Below are positions 31,834 to 41,263 of a stretch of 64,000 nucleotides of DNA, one piece after another. Source of the DNA: Spirosoma utsteinense (GTDB lineage Bacteria > Bacteroidota > Bacteroidia > Cytophagales > Spirosomataceae). A model generated the notes under the pieces. That model saw only the letters and a list, made by a program, of their open reading frames with translations, was not told the origin of the DNA and ran no database searches. The stretch covers positions 1 through 64,000 of the forward strand of contig NZ_VFIA01000018.1 of the NCBI RefSeq assembly GCF_014282275.1. Direction: 5' to 3'. How positions within the stretch are numbered: position 1 is the first letter of the stretch; each line of letters begins with the position of its first letter. The position numbers and the translations under genes were made by a program.

Positions 31834-34176
31834 TCACATCAATTTGATGGCTGCCTCTCTAAAGGCCGGTAGCAGGCGTTGCAACAACTGGCTTTTTAGG
31901 TTCACTTCTGCATAAATACTGCTTATCCAGACCTGCACTTTGAGTTCCACACTGTCACCACCGATGGTGGTGACCACAATTTCGGGTGGCCTATTTTTTA
32001 TGGCCCCGTCTACCTGACTTACTTCGCTCGTCATAATTTCCTGAACCCGTTGGAGGTCGGTGTCACTGCTCACTTTCAGCGTGATTTCAGTTTTCAGATA
32101 TACATCGCTCGACGTCCAGTTGACTAACCGATTGGATAATAAATCGCCGTTCGGTATGATTACTTCCGACCCCTGCGCGGTAATCATGCGGCTCGAACGA
32201 ATACCAATATCCCGTATCCGGCCTTTCTTATCGGCCAGTTCTACGTAGTCCCCTATCTGGAACGGTTTTTCGAAAATCAGGATGATCCCCGACACAAAAT
32301 TACTGACGATGTTTTGCATGCCCAGGCCGATACCAACGCTGAGCGCCCCCAGCACGACCGTAAACTTATCGATCGAAATACCCGATGCTGCAATAGCCAG
32401 TAGTATACCGGCAATCAGGATAACCAGCCTGACCAGGGCCAGTACCGAACTGAGTTGGCCAACTTGTTCATCAGCAGTTGAAAAAGAGCTTTCCCCAAAT
32501 AGAAGACCAATATTTTTCTGTAAAAGGCTCGACAAATAGAGAACCACAGAAAACGACAGCACATTGCTCAGCGTAAAACTGATGCTGCCAAATGAGCGGG
32601 GCCTGGTGAGTAAATGACTGACCAGATTATAGACCTCATCCGCTACACCCAGGTTTATAAAAAACACGATCAGCCATAAAGCAACAGCAATAAATGCCAG
32701 GCCTTTTTTGAAAGACCGCCGTACATGACTGACGTTCACCCGGGAAAACAAACCCTGCGAGCAGGCACTTATATTTATTTGAAGTTCCAGCGCTTCCAGC
32801 ACCACTTCAATGAAAAGACCTAACCCCGCCAGTTGAACAAGACTGATTACAGCTGTAATACCGACAGTCTTTGCTAAGCTGATGCGCCCAATAATGTTAA
32901 AGACGATAGCCAGACCCTGTAATAAGAGGTATAGTAACGTAACCATCCTGACAATTCGGGCGCTGACATGCTGCCGTGGTAACCGCCGGGCAAAAGCAAT
33001 GCCTATATACATAAATCCAGCGTTCAGCACCAGTAATCCCAGCCGCATAAACAAGGAATCGTCGACCAGCGAATTGGCTATGATCAGCACGATATACATA
33101 GCGCCGATTACTAACCAAAGCCGCATTTCATGTAACGAGAAGCGTTCCCACAAATGAACTACAATAACCAGAAACAGCAGAAACTGGGTAATTTCGATGT
33201 AAACAGAAGGCGATTGAGGCTCAAACAGGGGCGGTAGGTTCAATAACACCAACAGCGACGCGGCAACAGGAACAGGCTTCAAATTATCAAGTTGAAGTGA
33301 GCCTACTGTTGGCCGGAGCGAAGGCGTTCGGGCTTTTCTGTAATTGGCAAGCACCCAGACGAAAAATGTCCCGGTTAGCAGCAGCAGCAAAAGACGATTG
33401 TCCCAGGTAGACGCGAAGAAATAGTTGACTATTTTAGCCTGGCCCCGGTAGCTTGCTAAAAGACGCTCAGGCAAATTGCTGACAGCAACCGTGGACGGGG
33501 CCTCCCACAGGTAAGGAGACTCCTTTCGGAACGCATTTTCCGTTGACTTATCCAACCGCTCATTGATAGCTGTCTGTAGATTACTGATCGTTAGATAGGT
33601 ACCCGATACATCAGCCAGCAAGCGGCTTACTGTATCCAGGCGGGCACTGGTACGGGTGCCTGCATCCTGCAACTGCCCTTTAAGACCAGCCAACTGATCG
33701 GCGTATAACTTTTTGTCTGTACTATCAGTACTAGCTACAGTCAGTAGAGAATCTGTACTCAGGGCCAGCACCTGGTCGAGATTGCCTTGTAAATCGTTGC
33801 TCGATCGGGAAAGCAGTGTCCGCCAATCGGTCAACTGCTTGAGAGCATCGTTCAGAATCAGGCTATAGTTAGAGAGATTTTTGGAGTCGATCGTTTTCCC
33901 ATGGGTACGGACGTCGGCCGCTACCGGAGCGATGGTTGTCTTTACAGTTGCCAGTCCAGCCCGTACGCGCGTGATTCCATACTTTTTTTTATCAGCGGCC
34001 TTTATCTGGGTGATGACCGACTGTGCCTTTTGTATCTTAAATAATAAAGTATCCGGAATACTTTGGGCAACCGGTTTAGCGGTGGTACTATCTGTATTCT
34101 GGCCTACCAACGGCCTACAGACGCCAATCAGCAGTAAACTCACCAACAATGCATTAAGATAGATTCGAATAAGCAT
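31834..34176 (-). CDS. Mechanosensitive ion channel (MscS family), large
   Basis: About 780 residues from the ATG at 34176 (signal-like MLIRIYLNALLVSLLLIGVC, then PLVGQ). Residues about 40-230 form a periplasmic helical/coiled-coil region, followed by several transmembrane helices and then the MscS core: GALSVGIGLGMQNIVSNFVSG is the pore-lining TM3, followed by GIILIFEKPFQIGDYVE and VIIPNGDLLSNRLVNW of the cytoplasmic beta domain. It releases solutes under hypo-osmotic stress. This long form with an N-terminal domain is MscK/YnaI-like. The frame is open to 34275 with a TTG start, which I reject. Adjacent to the compatible-solute transporter, which fits osmotic adaptation. Confidence 0.92.
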   Translation of the reverse strand: MLIRIYLNALLVSLLLIGVCRPLVGQNTDSTTAKPVAQSIPDTLLFKIQKAQSVITQIKAADKKKYGITRVRAGLATVKTTIAPVAADVRTHGKTIDSKNLSNYSLILNDALKQLTDWRTLLSRSSNDLQGNLDQVLALSTDSLLTVASTDSTDKKLYADQLAGLKGQLQDAGTRTSARLDTVSRLLADVSGTYLTISNLQTAINERLDKSTENAFRKESPYLWEAPSTVAVSNLPERLLASYRGQAKIVNYFFASTWDNRLLLLLLTGTFFVWVLANYRKARTPSLRPTVGSLQLDNLKPVPVAASLLVLLNLPPLFEPQSPSVYIEITQFLLFLVIVVHLWERFSLHEMRLWLVIGAMYIVLIIANSLVDDSLFMRLGLLVLNAGFMYIGIAFARRLPRQHVSARIVRMVTLLYLLLQGLAIVFNIIGRISLAKTVGITAVISLVQLAGLGLFIEVVLEALELQINISACSQGLFSRVNVSHVRRSFKKGLAFIAVALWLIVFFINLGVADEVYNLVSHLLTRPRSFGSISFTLSNVLSFSVVLYLSSLLQKNIGLLFGESSFSTADEQVGQLSSVLALVRLVILIAGILLAIAASGISIDKFTVVLGALSVGIGLGMQNIVSNFVSGIILIFEKPFQIGDYVELADKKGRIRDIGIRSSRMITAQGSEVIIPNGDLLSNRLVNWTSSDVYLKTEITLKVSSDTDLQRVQEIMTSEVSQVDGAIKNRPPEIVVTTIGGDSVELKVQVWISSIYAEVNLKSQLLQRLLPAFREAAIKLM

Positions 34177-34554
34177 GCAGTCTCGAATAGGTTGTGTTAC
34201 ATCGGCAAAGACAGAATGGCACCCACCAGGCAGGTACAATTGGCGGGTAACTCCATAAACCATCGACCCCGTCAATCGAGACAGGGCTTCCTTTTATAAC
34301 CAAGGTCGGGCTACGGGTGTTTATTAAACGGTCTATCTACGCGCTCCTACGGGTCGGTGCTCGGTAGAGCCTATCATAGAAAACAGGCTTGATTTTGTTA
34401 CAGGAATCTGAACTTCACAGCAATCCGCCTACGTCACGCTTAGGTTAGCAAAATCCCGGAAAGCTGCTCTGTGTGGGGGTTACTGGCAGCTTAATTGCCA
34501 GATCAGTATAAATTTTGTTGGCAAATCAGATAAAGGGACTGATTTATACCCGCC
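34177..34554. other. Intergenic stretch, no gene seen
   Basis: About 380 bases between the MscS gene and the ABC transporter permease, both on the minus strand. It should contain the MscS promoter. I see no hairpin or convincing reading frame. Confidence 0.5.
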
Positions 34555-36117
34555 TTACTGATCATTTTTCAAGTACCGGACTAATCCCTCTATGGACTCG
34601 ATGCGCAATGCCTGTGCCTGATCCCGGCGCATCATCAGTGAGTAACTGTTATTGAACCCCAGGGGATTTAGCCAGACCAGTTGGTACCGCTTCTCAAATT
34701 GCTGATTGACATACGCATACACGGAGTCCGGTTGCATGGATAGCGTATTGAGCGTACCGGCTGGATGTTGTAGAATCACCAGCAACCCTGTTCCGGTATA
34801 TTCGGGGTAGAAATCGATGGCCCCGGTACGGAGTGCGTCGAAGCAGATTTGTGTTCCTCCCAGCCCCGTTCGGGCAACGACACGCAGTTGGGTATAGCCT
34901 TCGATAAGCTGCCGGTAAATCTCCGCCAGTATATACTGTTCGGTAAACACCTTCGAGCCCATCACCACTGTCCCGGTACGGTCGACCGACGCAGGTACTT
35001 TATACAAACCCACTTTTCTCAAAAAATCACGGGCAATGGTTTCGGGCGACTGATGCAGGTAATCGGCCCGGTAATTCAGGTCTGTCATGACTGAATCGGT
35101 CAGCTTCCCGGCCAGTTGGTTTAGCGTTGGGCCGAGGTCGGGATAGCGGTCGAGCGTAGCCTGCCGAACAACGGGGGCCGCCCCATAGGGCGGAAATGCA
35201 TGTCGGTTATCGTCCAGCACCCGCAGATCGAACGCCTTGATCCGGCCGTCGGTCGAGTAACCACTGATGATATCGACCTGATGACGGTGAATGGCCTCGT
35301 ACATTAAATTCTGATCGATAAGTCGGGGATTTACAGTCAAACCATACGTTTTTTGCAGACCGGGATAACCGTCGGCACGTCCGAAAAATTCGTGGGCAAA
35401 TCCTGTTACAAGCTTATCCTGCCCATAAGGCAATAAATAAAACGCCGACAGAAAGGGCACGAGTATTACCAGGGCTACCGTACCGATGCGCACATTGCGG
35501 CCTGACAACCGCTGTAGTCGGGCCAGCCCCAAATCGAAACCTACAGCCAGCAGCGCGGCCGGAATTGCACCGGCCAGCATCATGTTGACATTGCTCAACG
35601 CAATACCGCTAAAGATAAACTCCCCTAGTCCGCCAGCCGCTACATAAGCCGCCAGTGTAGCCACGCCCACGTTAATGACCGTAGCCGTGCGAACGCCCGC
35701 AAAAATGACAGGTAATGCCAGCGGCAGCTGAACTTTCGTTAAAATCTGGACATCGGTCATGCCCACACCGCGAGCCGCTTCGATTATGGATGGGCTAACT
35801 TCGGTAATGCCAACGAACGTATTGCGAATAATTGGCAGGAGTGCATACAGAAACAGCGCAACCAGCGCCGGTCCAATACCGATACCCAGCAGGGGAATCA
35901 GAAATCCAAGCAGTGCTACACTTGGTATGGTTTGTAACACGCCTGCTATACCCAGAACACCACTCGCCAGTTGTTTTTTGCGGGCGATCAGGATGCCCAA
36001 GGGCAAACCAATCAATAAGGCCAGCAGTAATGATACGAATGTCAGGCCAATATGGGTGAGCGTCTGTTCAAGTAGTTTACTGGCATTATCGCGGACGAAA
36101 GTAAAAAAATCGATCAT
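34555..36117 (-). CDS. Osmoprotectant ABC transporter, fused permease and substrate-binding protein
   Basis: A 520-residue fusion. Residues about 1-215 are the permease with five or six transmembrane helices and the EAARGVGMTDVQILTKVQLPLALPVI loop (EAA motif). Residues about 235-520 are an OpuAC/ProX-type binding domain (VMGSKVFTEQYILAEIYRQLIE and DFYPEYTGTGL). Together with the ATPase it imports glycine betaine, choline, carnitine or a similar compatible solute. Fusion of the two parts is known from several OpuB/OpuC-like systems. The start codon overlaps the stop of the ATPase gene by 4 bases. The MscS gene next door would be the export counterpart. Confidence 0.92.
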   Translation of the reverse strand: MIDFFTFVRDNASKLLEQTLTHIGLTFVSLLLALLIGLPLGILIARKKQLASGVLGIAGVLQTIPSVALLGFLIPLLGIGIGPALVALFLYALLPIIRNTFVGITEVSPSIIEAARGVGMTDVQILTKVQLPLALPVIFAGVRTATVINVGVATLAAYVAAGGLGEFIFSGIALSNVNMMLAGAIPAALLAVGFDLGLARLQRLSGRNVRIGTVALVILVPFLSAFYLLPYGQDKLVTGFAHEFFGRADGYPGLQKTYGLTVNPRLIDQNLMYEAIHRHQVDIISGYSTDGRIKAFDLRVLDDNRHAFPPYGAAPVVRQATLDRYPDLGPTLNQLAGKLTDSVMTDLNYRADYLHQSPETIARDFLRKVGLYKVPASVDRTGTVVMGSKVFTEQYILAEIYRQLIEGYTQLRVVARTGLGGTQICFDALRTGAIDFYPEYTGTGLLVILQHPAGTLNTLSMQPDSVYAYVNQQFEKRYQLVWLNPLGFNNSYSLMMRRDQAQALRIESIEGLVRYLKNDQ

Positions 36118-36851
36118 TCCAGTTGGTTACGTCGCGGTTGGTCGTCCAGAAAATCGCGGACAAAATCAGTAGCGGGGTGATTCAGAAGTTCGTCGGGTGG
36201 CCCAATCTGTACAATACGTCCTTTATCCATGAGTGCAATCCGGTCGGCCAGTTCAAGGGCTTCGCTCACATCATGCGTAACTAGCACCACGGTCGTTTCT
36301 CGTAGTTCGTTAAGACCAAACAGTTCCCGCCGTACATGCCGACGGGTAAAAGGATCTAGCGCGCCAAAGGGTTCATCCATCAGTACTACCGGTGGGCGGG
36401 CTGCCAGAGCACGTGCCAGACCAACGCGCTGCCGCTGACCTCCGCTTAATTCGGCGGGGTAGCGATTCAGAAGCGATTCAGGTAGTTGAAGTTTATCAAT
36501 CAGCTCGCGGGTACGTTCCTGAATTTGAGTGGGTGTCCAGCCAATGAGTTTCGGCACTGTAGCGATGGCCTCGGCAATGGTATAATGTGGAAACAGCCCT
36601 CCGTCCTGAATTACATACCCAATCCGTCGGCGCAGGCCAGGGCCATCCTGTTGAGCAACGTCTACACCATCGACGCTGATTGAACCGCCCCCGGGTTCAA
36701 TCAGCCGATTCATCATCTTAAGCGTTGTGGTTTTACCGCAACCGCTGGTACCCAGCAACACCAGCGTTTCGCCCGGCCCAACACGCAGGGATATATCATT
36801 GACGGCTGTATGATCGCCAAACCGCTTCGTCAAGTTGCGGACGTCGATCAT
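36114..36851 (-). CDS. Osmoprotectant ABC transporter ATP-binding protein
   Basis: A 245-residue ATPase of the OpuA/ProV branch. Walker A is LGTSGCGKTTTL near residue 34, the signature motif is LSGGQRQRVGLARAL, Walker B is VVLMDEPFGALDP, and the switch histidine is in VLVTHDVSEAL. The C-terminal CBS domains found in ProV are missing, as in OpuCA short forms. It is followed by the fused permease/binding gene with a 4-base overlap, so the two are translationally coupled. Upstream, its start overlaps the stop of the DUF427 gene by one base, so all three probably form one operon. Confidence 0.95.
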   Translation of the reverse strand: MIDVRNLTKRFGDHTAVNDISLRVGPGETLVLLGTSGCGKTTTLKMMNRLIEPGGGSISVDGVDVAQQDGPGLRRRIGYVIQDGGLFPHYTIAEAIATVPKLIGWTPTQIQERTRELIDKLQLPESLLNRYPAELSGGQRQRVGLARALAARPPVVLMDEPFGALDPFTRRHVRRELFGLNELRETTVVLVTHDVSEALELADRIALMDKGRIVQIGPPDELLNHPATDFVRDFLDDQPRRNQLE

Positions 36852-37132
36852 TAGTGCGTAACCTGAACGCCTTTCCAGAACGCAACCCGGTCTTTAATTT
36901 CACTGGCTGCCGGTTTTGGGTCGGGGTAATACCAAGCTGCATCGGCGTTTGTTTTCCCGTCTACAGTCAACGAATAGTACGAAGCGAGACCTTTCCAGGG
37001 ACAGGTGGAGTGTGTCTGACTATCGCTGAGATAGGTAGCCTTAACAGACTCTTTAGGGAAATAATGATTATTCTCAATAATGATGGTATCATCACTTTCG
37101 GCGATGATCTGACCATTCCAAATGGCTTTCAT
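36851..37132 (-). CDS. DUF427 domain protein
   Basis: A 93-residue single-domain DUF427 protein of unknown function. MKAIWNGQIIAESDDTIIIEN, NHYFPKESV, then CPWKGLASYYSL and AAWYYPDPK are characteristic of the family. It is the first gene of the operon with the osmoprotectant transporter: its stop codon TAA shares one base with the ATPase start (TAATG). That coupling is notable but does not by itself imply a role in transport. Confidence 0.92.
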   Translation of the reverse strand: MKAIWNGQIIAESDDTIIIENNHYFPKESVKATYLSDSQTHSTCPWKGLASYYSLTVDGKTNADAAWYYPDPKPAASEIKDRVAFWKGVQVTH

Positions 37133-37145
37133 AACGTATGTGTTT

Positions 37146-38147
37146 TTATTTGTTTATAAATTTTTCAATTGCTTCTACAGGTAGATCGACCAAAGAAGCC
37201 ACTTGCGCTACAGAAAAGCCTTTGTCCAGCGCATTCTGGATTATCCGGGCTGTAGCCAGGTAACTCCCCTGTTCAATCCCTTGCTGAACTCCTTGCTCGA
37301 TGCCTTTTCCAATACCTAACTGAACACCCTGTTCAATCCCCTGCTGAACACCTTGTTCGATACCTAGCTGAATACCCTGCTGAATGCCTTTTTCGATGCC
37401 TTGCGTGATACCCTCTTCAATTCCTTTTTCAATACCATCCATTTCGGCGAACGATAGAACGTTCTGTAAGTCCCGATACGATTTTAAGCTTTGCTCGTAC
37501 CGATCCCGCTCCGCCCGGTCGAAATTCGCTACCTCGGCCGCTTCAAATAACCGGTGAAAGATACGCTCTTGTAACTGTTCAGGGCGTTCCTGCAAATCAG
37601 GTAAATGCTTGAACAGGTACAACCATTTGTCAGACTGCGTTTCTAACTGATCTTCGGTTTTTGTGAACTTGGGCATTTCCATGTAGATATACGTTAGCTT
37701 ATCGTAAAATACTTCGTTGTGCTGATCTTTCAACTGTACCGTATTGATCACATCTGCATTAGCGGTTAACACAAAGTCCAGTACCGCCACAGTATATACC
37801 GATGCCAGTTTAAAATTCCAGTTGCCAACCTGACCCTGTTCCTGAATGGGGAAAGACGAGTAAAATATACTGCGATCCCTGAAATAAACCTGTCTCGCCT
37901 TCTGTAGCTCCACGATGAAGCGGTCACCATTCTGGCTTACACAATATAAATCGAAAACGGCTTTTCTATCCAATTCGTTTACGCCAATACATTCATTCCG
38001 AGCATATTGGAGATCTGTGATCTGATGCTTCTGTGGCAACAGCTGGTTCAGAAAGTCAATCAGCAGGTCTTTGTTGGCTTCGGTGCCAAACAAACGTTTG
38101 AACCCGTAATCTGTGAACGGATTGATAAAGCGAGATATAAAGGCCAT
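37146..38147 (-). CDS. Rpn family PD-(D/E)XK nuclease with GIxxG repeat tail
   Basis: About 333 residues. The N-terminal part matches Rpn/transposase_31-type nucleases: INPFTDYGFKRLFGTEANKDLLIDFLNQLL, then the active-site aspartate in AVFDLYC and the ExQ pair in FIVELQKAR. Residues about 235-300 are a run of GI/GV units with E, Q or K at the other positions (GIEKGIQQGIQLGIEQG type), encoded by degenerate 12-base repeats at 37262-37440. The final 35 residues (LDKGFSVAQVASLVDLPVE) form a conserved helical ending. E. coli Rpn proteins promote RecA-independent recombination and their variable repeats affect activity. The ATG at 38147 replaces a GTG at 38168. Confidence 0.88.
   Translation of the reverse strand: MAFISRFINPFTDYGFKRLFGTEANKDLLIDFLNQLLPQKHQITDLQYARNECIGVNELDRKAVFDLYCVSQNGDRFIVELQKARQVYFRDRSIFYSSFPIQEQGQVGNWNFKLASVYTVAVLDFVLTANADVINTVQLKDQHNEVFYDKLTYIYMEMPKFTKTEDQLETQSDKWLYLFKHLPDLQERPEQLQERIFHRLFEAAEVANFDRAERDRYEQSLKSYRDLQNVLSFAEMDGIEKGIEEGITQGIEKGIQQGIQLGIEQGVQQGIEQGVQLGIGKGIEQGVQQGIEQGSYLATARIIQNALDKGFSVAQVASLVDLPVEAIEKFINK
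37262..37440 (-). repeat. Degenerate 12-bp coding minisatellite
   Basis: About 15 imperfect copies of a 12-base unit encode four-residue steps (G-I/V-x-x). Copies differ at third positions and at the E/Q/K codons. This is part of the Rpn gene and could vary in copy number between strains. Confidence 0.85.
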
Positions 38148-38188
38148 ACAGGGTGGGATGATCTCCACTGTAGACGTACAGAGTCGAA

Positions 38189-38218
38189 AAAAAGAACAAA
38201 CGGACCTCTGTTCTTTTT
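38189..38218 (-). terminator. Intrinsic terminator on the minus strand
   Basis: AAAAAGAACA (38189-38198) pairs with its reverse complement (38209-38218) and is followed by T residues on the minus strand. It lies 50 bases after the stop codon of the CocE-type gene. Confidence 0.8.
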
Positions 38219-38267
38219 AATACCTGAAGCCAGCCCACAGGCGTATAGCCCTGCAACGACCTTGGTT

Positions 38268-40220
38268 TCATTTCACCACCTGAAATTCAATCACGGAGCT
38301 ATCATAAACGCGGTGTGTCGCTTTTCTGAAATCCTTCTCGTCGGCCTTGAAAATATTATCCACGTATGTCTGTGGATTGCGGTCAATGAGCGGGAACCAC
38401 GTACTCTGCACCTGAATCATCATCCGGTGGCCTTTCTTGAAGGTGTGGAGTACATCCTGTAGCCGGAAGTTCACGTCGGTTATTTCGTTAGGCTTAAACG
38501 GTTCCGGCTTTTCGAACGAGTTGCGAAACCGACCGCGCATAGCTTCCGAACGCACCATCTGCTGGTAATTACCCAGGGTGATGTTTTTATTGGGCATGTA
38601 TGGATTGTTCGGCTCATCGGGTGGATACACATCGATCAGTTTCACTACCCAATCAGCATCCGTTCCCGTTGTGCTCACCTTTAGTTTAGCCATAATCTCA
38701 CCACCCAGCGTCATGTCTTCGGTTAGTACATCGGTCTGGAACACCAGCACATCGGGCCGTCTACCAGCAAAACGCTGATCTTCCGACATATAGTTGAACG
38801 GCGTAAACCCTTGTGTTGTCGTAATATCCTCGGTGTAAGGAACAGGTTTCATGGGGTCTGAGACGAACTCGGAGAAACTATTTCCGCTCGGATCGGTAGA
38901 TCCCATGACTTTGTTGGTGGCCAACCCACCACCTGTCATCAAATAATACTGTTTCGTCTGGGCATCCGGCGCGGGCCATTTGTCGAACGTGCGCCACTCG
39001 TTTCGGCCCGTATTGAACAGGTAAGCTTCGGGCAGGCCCGTTTTACCATCGCCCGCTCCTTTCAGAAAGTGGCCAAAGAACGGTGCTTCGATGTTTCGCT
39101 GATAGAACGTTGCTACACTATCACCAAAGTAAATGTTGCTGTGCATCGTATGCCCCGTCTCACGCGACCAACGGCCGTGCCCGAAAGGCCCCATTACCAG
39201 TGTATTGTAGGTACCTGCGTTATTTTTCTCGATCGTTTTATAAATGTTTAGCGGGCCGTATAAATCCTCAGCATCGAACCAGCCGCCAACGGTCATCACG
39301 GCAGGCCTGACGTTTTTGAGGTGCGGGAGGATGCTGCGCTTTTGCCAGAACTCGTCGTAGTTGGGGTGCTCGACGGTTTCCTGCCAGTAGAAATTGTCTT
39401 TATAGTAGTTCTTGACATTTTTCAGGGGCCCCAGGTCATACTGAAACTGAAACCCATCCTTCGAGCCCGTTTTTATGAACGCATCATCATACCATGACTT
39501 CGTCGTAGGGCCGGGGGTCTGGATACCGAAGACCGGAAACGTGAACAGATACGCCAGGATGAACGCGCCATTATGGTGGAAGTCGTCAAAGAAGAAATCT
39601 GACACCGGTGCCTGAGGTGAGGCCGCTTTCAGCGCAGGGTGCGCGTCAGGTAGTGAAGCTGCTGTATAGAAACCAGGATAGCTAATCCCCCACTGCCCAA
39701 CGCGCCCGTTATTATTCGGCACATTTTTGAGCAGCCATTCGATGGTATCATACGTATCGGAACTCTCATCGGGCGACCCGGCAGTTGCGGCCGTTGAAAC
39801 GGTGGACCGGGATAGTTTACGTCCTTTCCTGACAGCCGGTTGGGGATCGGGCAGGTTGGGCGTCATATTGGTCCATTTACCCTCCGATGCCCAGCGCCCC
39901 CGTACGTCCTGATAGACGAATATGTACTTATCGCGCATGAGCGTACCCGATGGACCAACCGAAGCCGGATACGCATCAGGACCATAGGGAGCGACACTAT
40001 AGCAGGTTCGCTGCATCAAAAACGGATATGTATTTGCTGCTGACGCCCCTTTGGGCACATAAACGGCCGTATGCAGTTTCGTGCCATCGCGCATTGGAAT
40101 TTTGTACTCGAACTTCTGAAAATTATCCCGAACGTAGTTAGCAGCAGGGGATGTCTGCGCCCATATCAACGCAGGTGTCGATAGTAGTAGCAGGAGTAAC
40201 CGGTAGACAGTGTATTTCAT
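38268..40220 (-). CDS. CocE/NonD family hydrolase (X-Pro dipeptidyl-peptidase-like)
   Basis: A 650-residue exported protein with signal peptide MKYTVYRLLLLLLSTPALIWAQ. The N-terminal alpha/beta-hydrolase domain carries the nucleophile in GQWGISYPGFYT, the acid in GWFDAEDLYGPL and the histidine in MGPFGHGRW. The C-terminal jelly-roll domain (GGEIMAKLKVSTTGTDADWVVKLIDVYPPD) is the X-Pro dipeptidyl-peptidase S15 C-terminal part. Family members hydrolyse acyl, ester or X-Pro peptide bonds; without further data the substrate is open. A TATATTTG box on the minus strand (40243-40250), about 23 bases upstream of the start, could be its -7 element. Confidence 0.92.
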   Translation of the reverse strand: MKYTVYRLLLLLLSTPALIWAQTSPAANYVRDNFQKFEYKIPMRDGTKLHTAVYVPKGASAANTYPFLMQRTCYSVAPYGPDAYPASVGPSGTLMRDKYIFVYQDVRGRWASEGKWTNMTPNLPDPQPAVRKGRKLSRSTVSTAATAGSPDESSDTYDTIEWLLKNVPNNNGRVGQWGISYPGFYTAASLPDAHPALKAASPQAPVSDFFFDDFHHNGAFILAYLFTFPVFGIQTPGPTTKSWYDDAFIKTGSKDGFQFQYDLGPLKNVKNYYKDNFYWQETVEHPNYDEFWQKRSILPHLKNVRPAVMTVGGWFDAEDLYGPLNIYKTIEKNNAGTYNTLVMGPFGHGRWSRETGHTMHSNIYFGDSVATFYQRNIEAPFFGHFLKGAGDGKTGLPEAYLFNTGRNEWRTFDKWPAPDAQTKQYYLMTGGGLATNKVMGSTDPSGNSFSEFVSDPMKPVPYTEDITTTQGFTPFNYMSEDQRFAGRRPDVLVFQTDVLTEDMTLGGEIMAKLKVSTTGTDADWVVKLIDVYPPDEPNNPYMPNKNITLGNYQQMVRSEAMRGRFRNSFEKPEPFKPNEITDVNFRLQDVLHTFKKGHRMMIQVQSTWFPLIDRNPQTYVDNIFKADEKDFRKATHRVYDSSVIEFQVVK

Positions 40221-40560
40221 GTAGACGCGAATGATAGACAGTCAAATATACGGGTCAAAAACAAAAATGCCGGTAAAGGTTGCGCGTCTTAACGGCATAC
40301 CTTCAACCGGCATTCGGATACCCAATCTACCCTCTGCTACTATAGAATTTTTTACATTCAATAAGTCGCACTATCCTAATCACTGCATTCCCCTACCGGT
40401 TAAAATAGAGAAACACGGTCGGTGTCAATAAAACAGTCCATAGAACGGCTACCAACAATTCCCTGTAACAAATATGCGTTTTATTTATTTATATCAATTT
40501 TCGTAAACTACTAATTAACTCAATTATTTATTAAACGTACATTTATTTTATAAGTATACC
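40221..40560. other. Intergenic stretch with one terminator, AT-rich
   Basis: About 340 bases. It holds a possible -7 box for the CocE gene at 40243-40250 and the minus-strand terminator at 40266-40314. The part 40440-40560 is very AT-rich with nothing I can assign. Confidence 0.5.
40266..40314 (-). terminator. Intrinsic terminator on the minus strand
   Basis: AATGCCGGTAAAGGT (40266-40280) pairs with 40299-40314 except for one bulge. On the minus strand the stem is followed by TTTTTGTTTTTG. It probably ends the Xre/membrane-protein operon, 250 bases after that stop codon. Confidence 0.7.
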
Positions 40561-40761
40561 TTAATCTGTTTCGTCTAACTGAAATAATTGCTCTACAGAT
40601 CGGTCAAATACCTGCGCCAGTTTCAACGCCAGTACAGTGGAGGGTATATACCGGCTAGTTTCTATCGAATTGATTGTTTGTCGGCTTACCCCGATTCGAT
40701 CTGCCAAATCGGCCTGCGATAGATTATGTTCAGCGCGCTCGACTTTCAAACGGTTCTTCAT
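40561..40761 (-). CDS. Small Xre-type helix-turn-helix regulator
   Basis: A 66-residue DNA-binding protein comprising only one helix-turn-helix domain: LKVERAEHNLSQADLADRIGVSRQTINSIETSRYIPST, with the recognition helix SRQTINSIE. It is of the YozG/Cro-like type that normally accompanies a small membrane protein. It overlaps the upstream membrane-protein gene by 4 bases (ATGA), so the pair is translationally coupled. It may autoregulate through the inverted repeat at 41264-41288. Confidence 0.92.
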   Translation of the reverse strand: MKNRLKVERAEHNLSQADLADRIGVSRQTINSIETSRYIPSTVLALKLAQVFDRSVEQLFQLDETD

Positions 40762-41252
40762 GCAATTATTCGTTGATTACTGCGAAAAATAAGCCACCGA
40801 AACCAGCCAATAAACACCAATAAAACGGTGAACATGTTGTAAATCATAACGTTAAAAAACGCGCCATCGTAGACCGCTACAATGGCGATAGCCAATACCA
40901 GATAATTGACGTAAACGCTCCATTGCAGGGCTTCGAGCTGCAACTGACCAATCATTTCGTCCTCGACTTTTTCCCGTGAGAAGGCGATAAACAGCAAGCC
41001 GGCGATGACACCAACAGCGGCTAACTCATCCGTAAAATTTGCGTTGCTAAACAACGACGCGAAAAAGTCATCCGATTTAAACATGTGTGATCCGGGCGAA
41101 ACACTGCCCAACGAATCAAACAGGTCGAATTCTTCGTAGAACGCTGCCAACCCAAGTAAAGCAGATGGAACAAAAATCAACCAGCCAATCAGCCGGTAGT
41201 GGTGCGGAAAAAGCCATTTCGTTTTCATATCGACCCAATGTTTCTTTTTCAT
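40758..41252 (-). CDS. Small multi-pass membrane protein paired with an Xre regulator
   Basis: About 164 residues with four predicted membrane helices: YRLIGWLIFVPSALLGLAAFY near the N-terminus, one near ELAAVGVIAGLLFIAFS, one near NYLVLAIAIVAVYDG and one near MFTVLLVFIGWFRWLIF. The loop after EREKVEDEMIGQLQLEALQWS is cytoplasmic and helical. I do not know the function; such proteins with a following short Xre gene are common in Bacteroidota and Firmicutes. The frame is open to 41261 with TTG, but the ATG at 41252 is better. Confidence 0.75.
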   Translation of the reverse strand: MKKKHWVDMKTKWLFPHHYRLIGWLIFVPSALLGLAAFYEEFDLFDSLGSVSPGSHMFKSDDFFASLFSNANFTDELAAVGVIAGLLFIAFSREKVEDEMIGQLQLEALQWSVYVNYLVLAIAIVAVYDGAFFNVMIYNMFTVLLVFIGWFRWLIFRSNQRIIA

Positions 41253-41263
41253 CAAACGCAAAG

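Noticed and set aside
37262..37440. CRISPR-like array
   Set aside because: The units are only 12 bases, have no unique spacers and keep the reading frame of the Rpn gene, so they are coding repeats.
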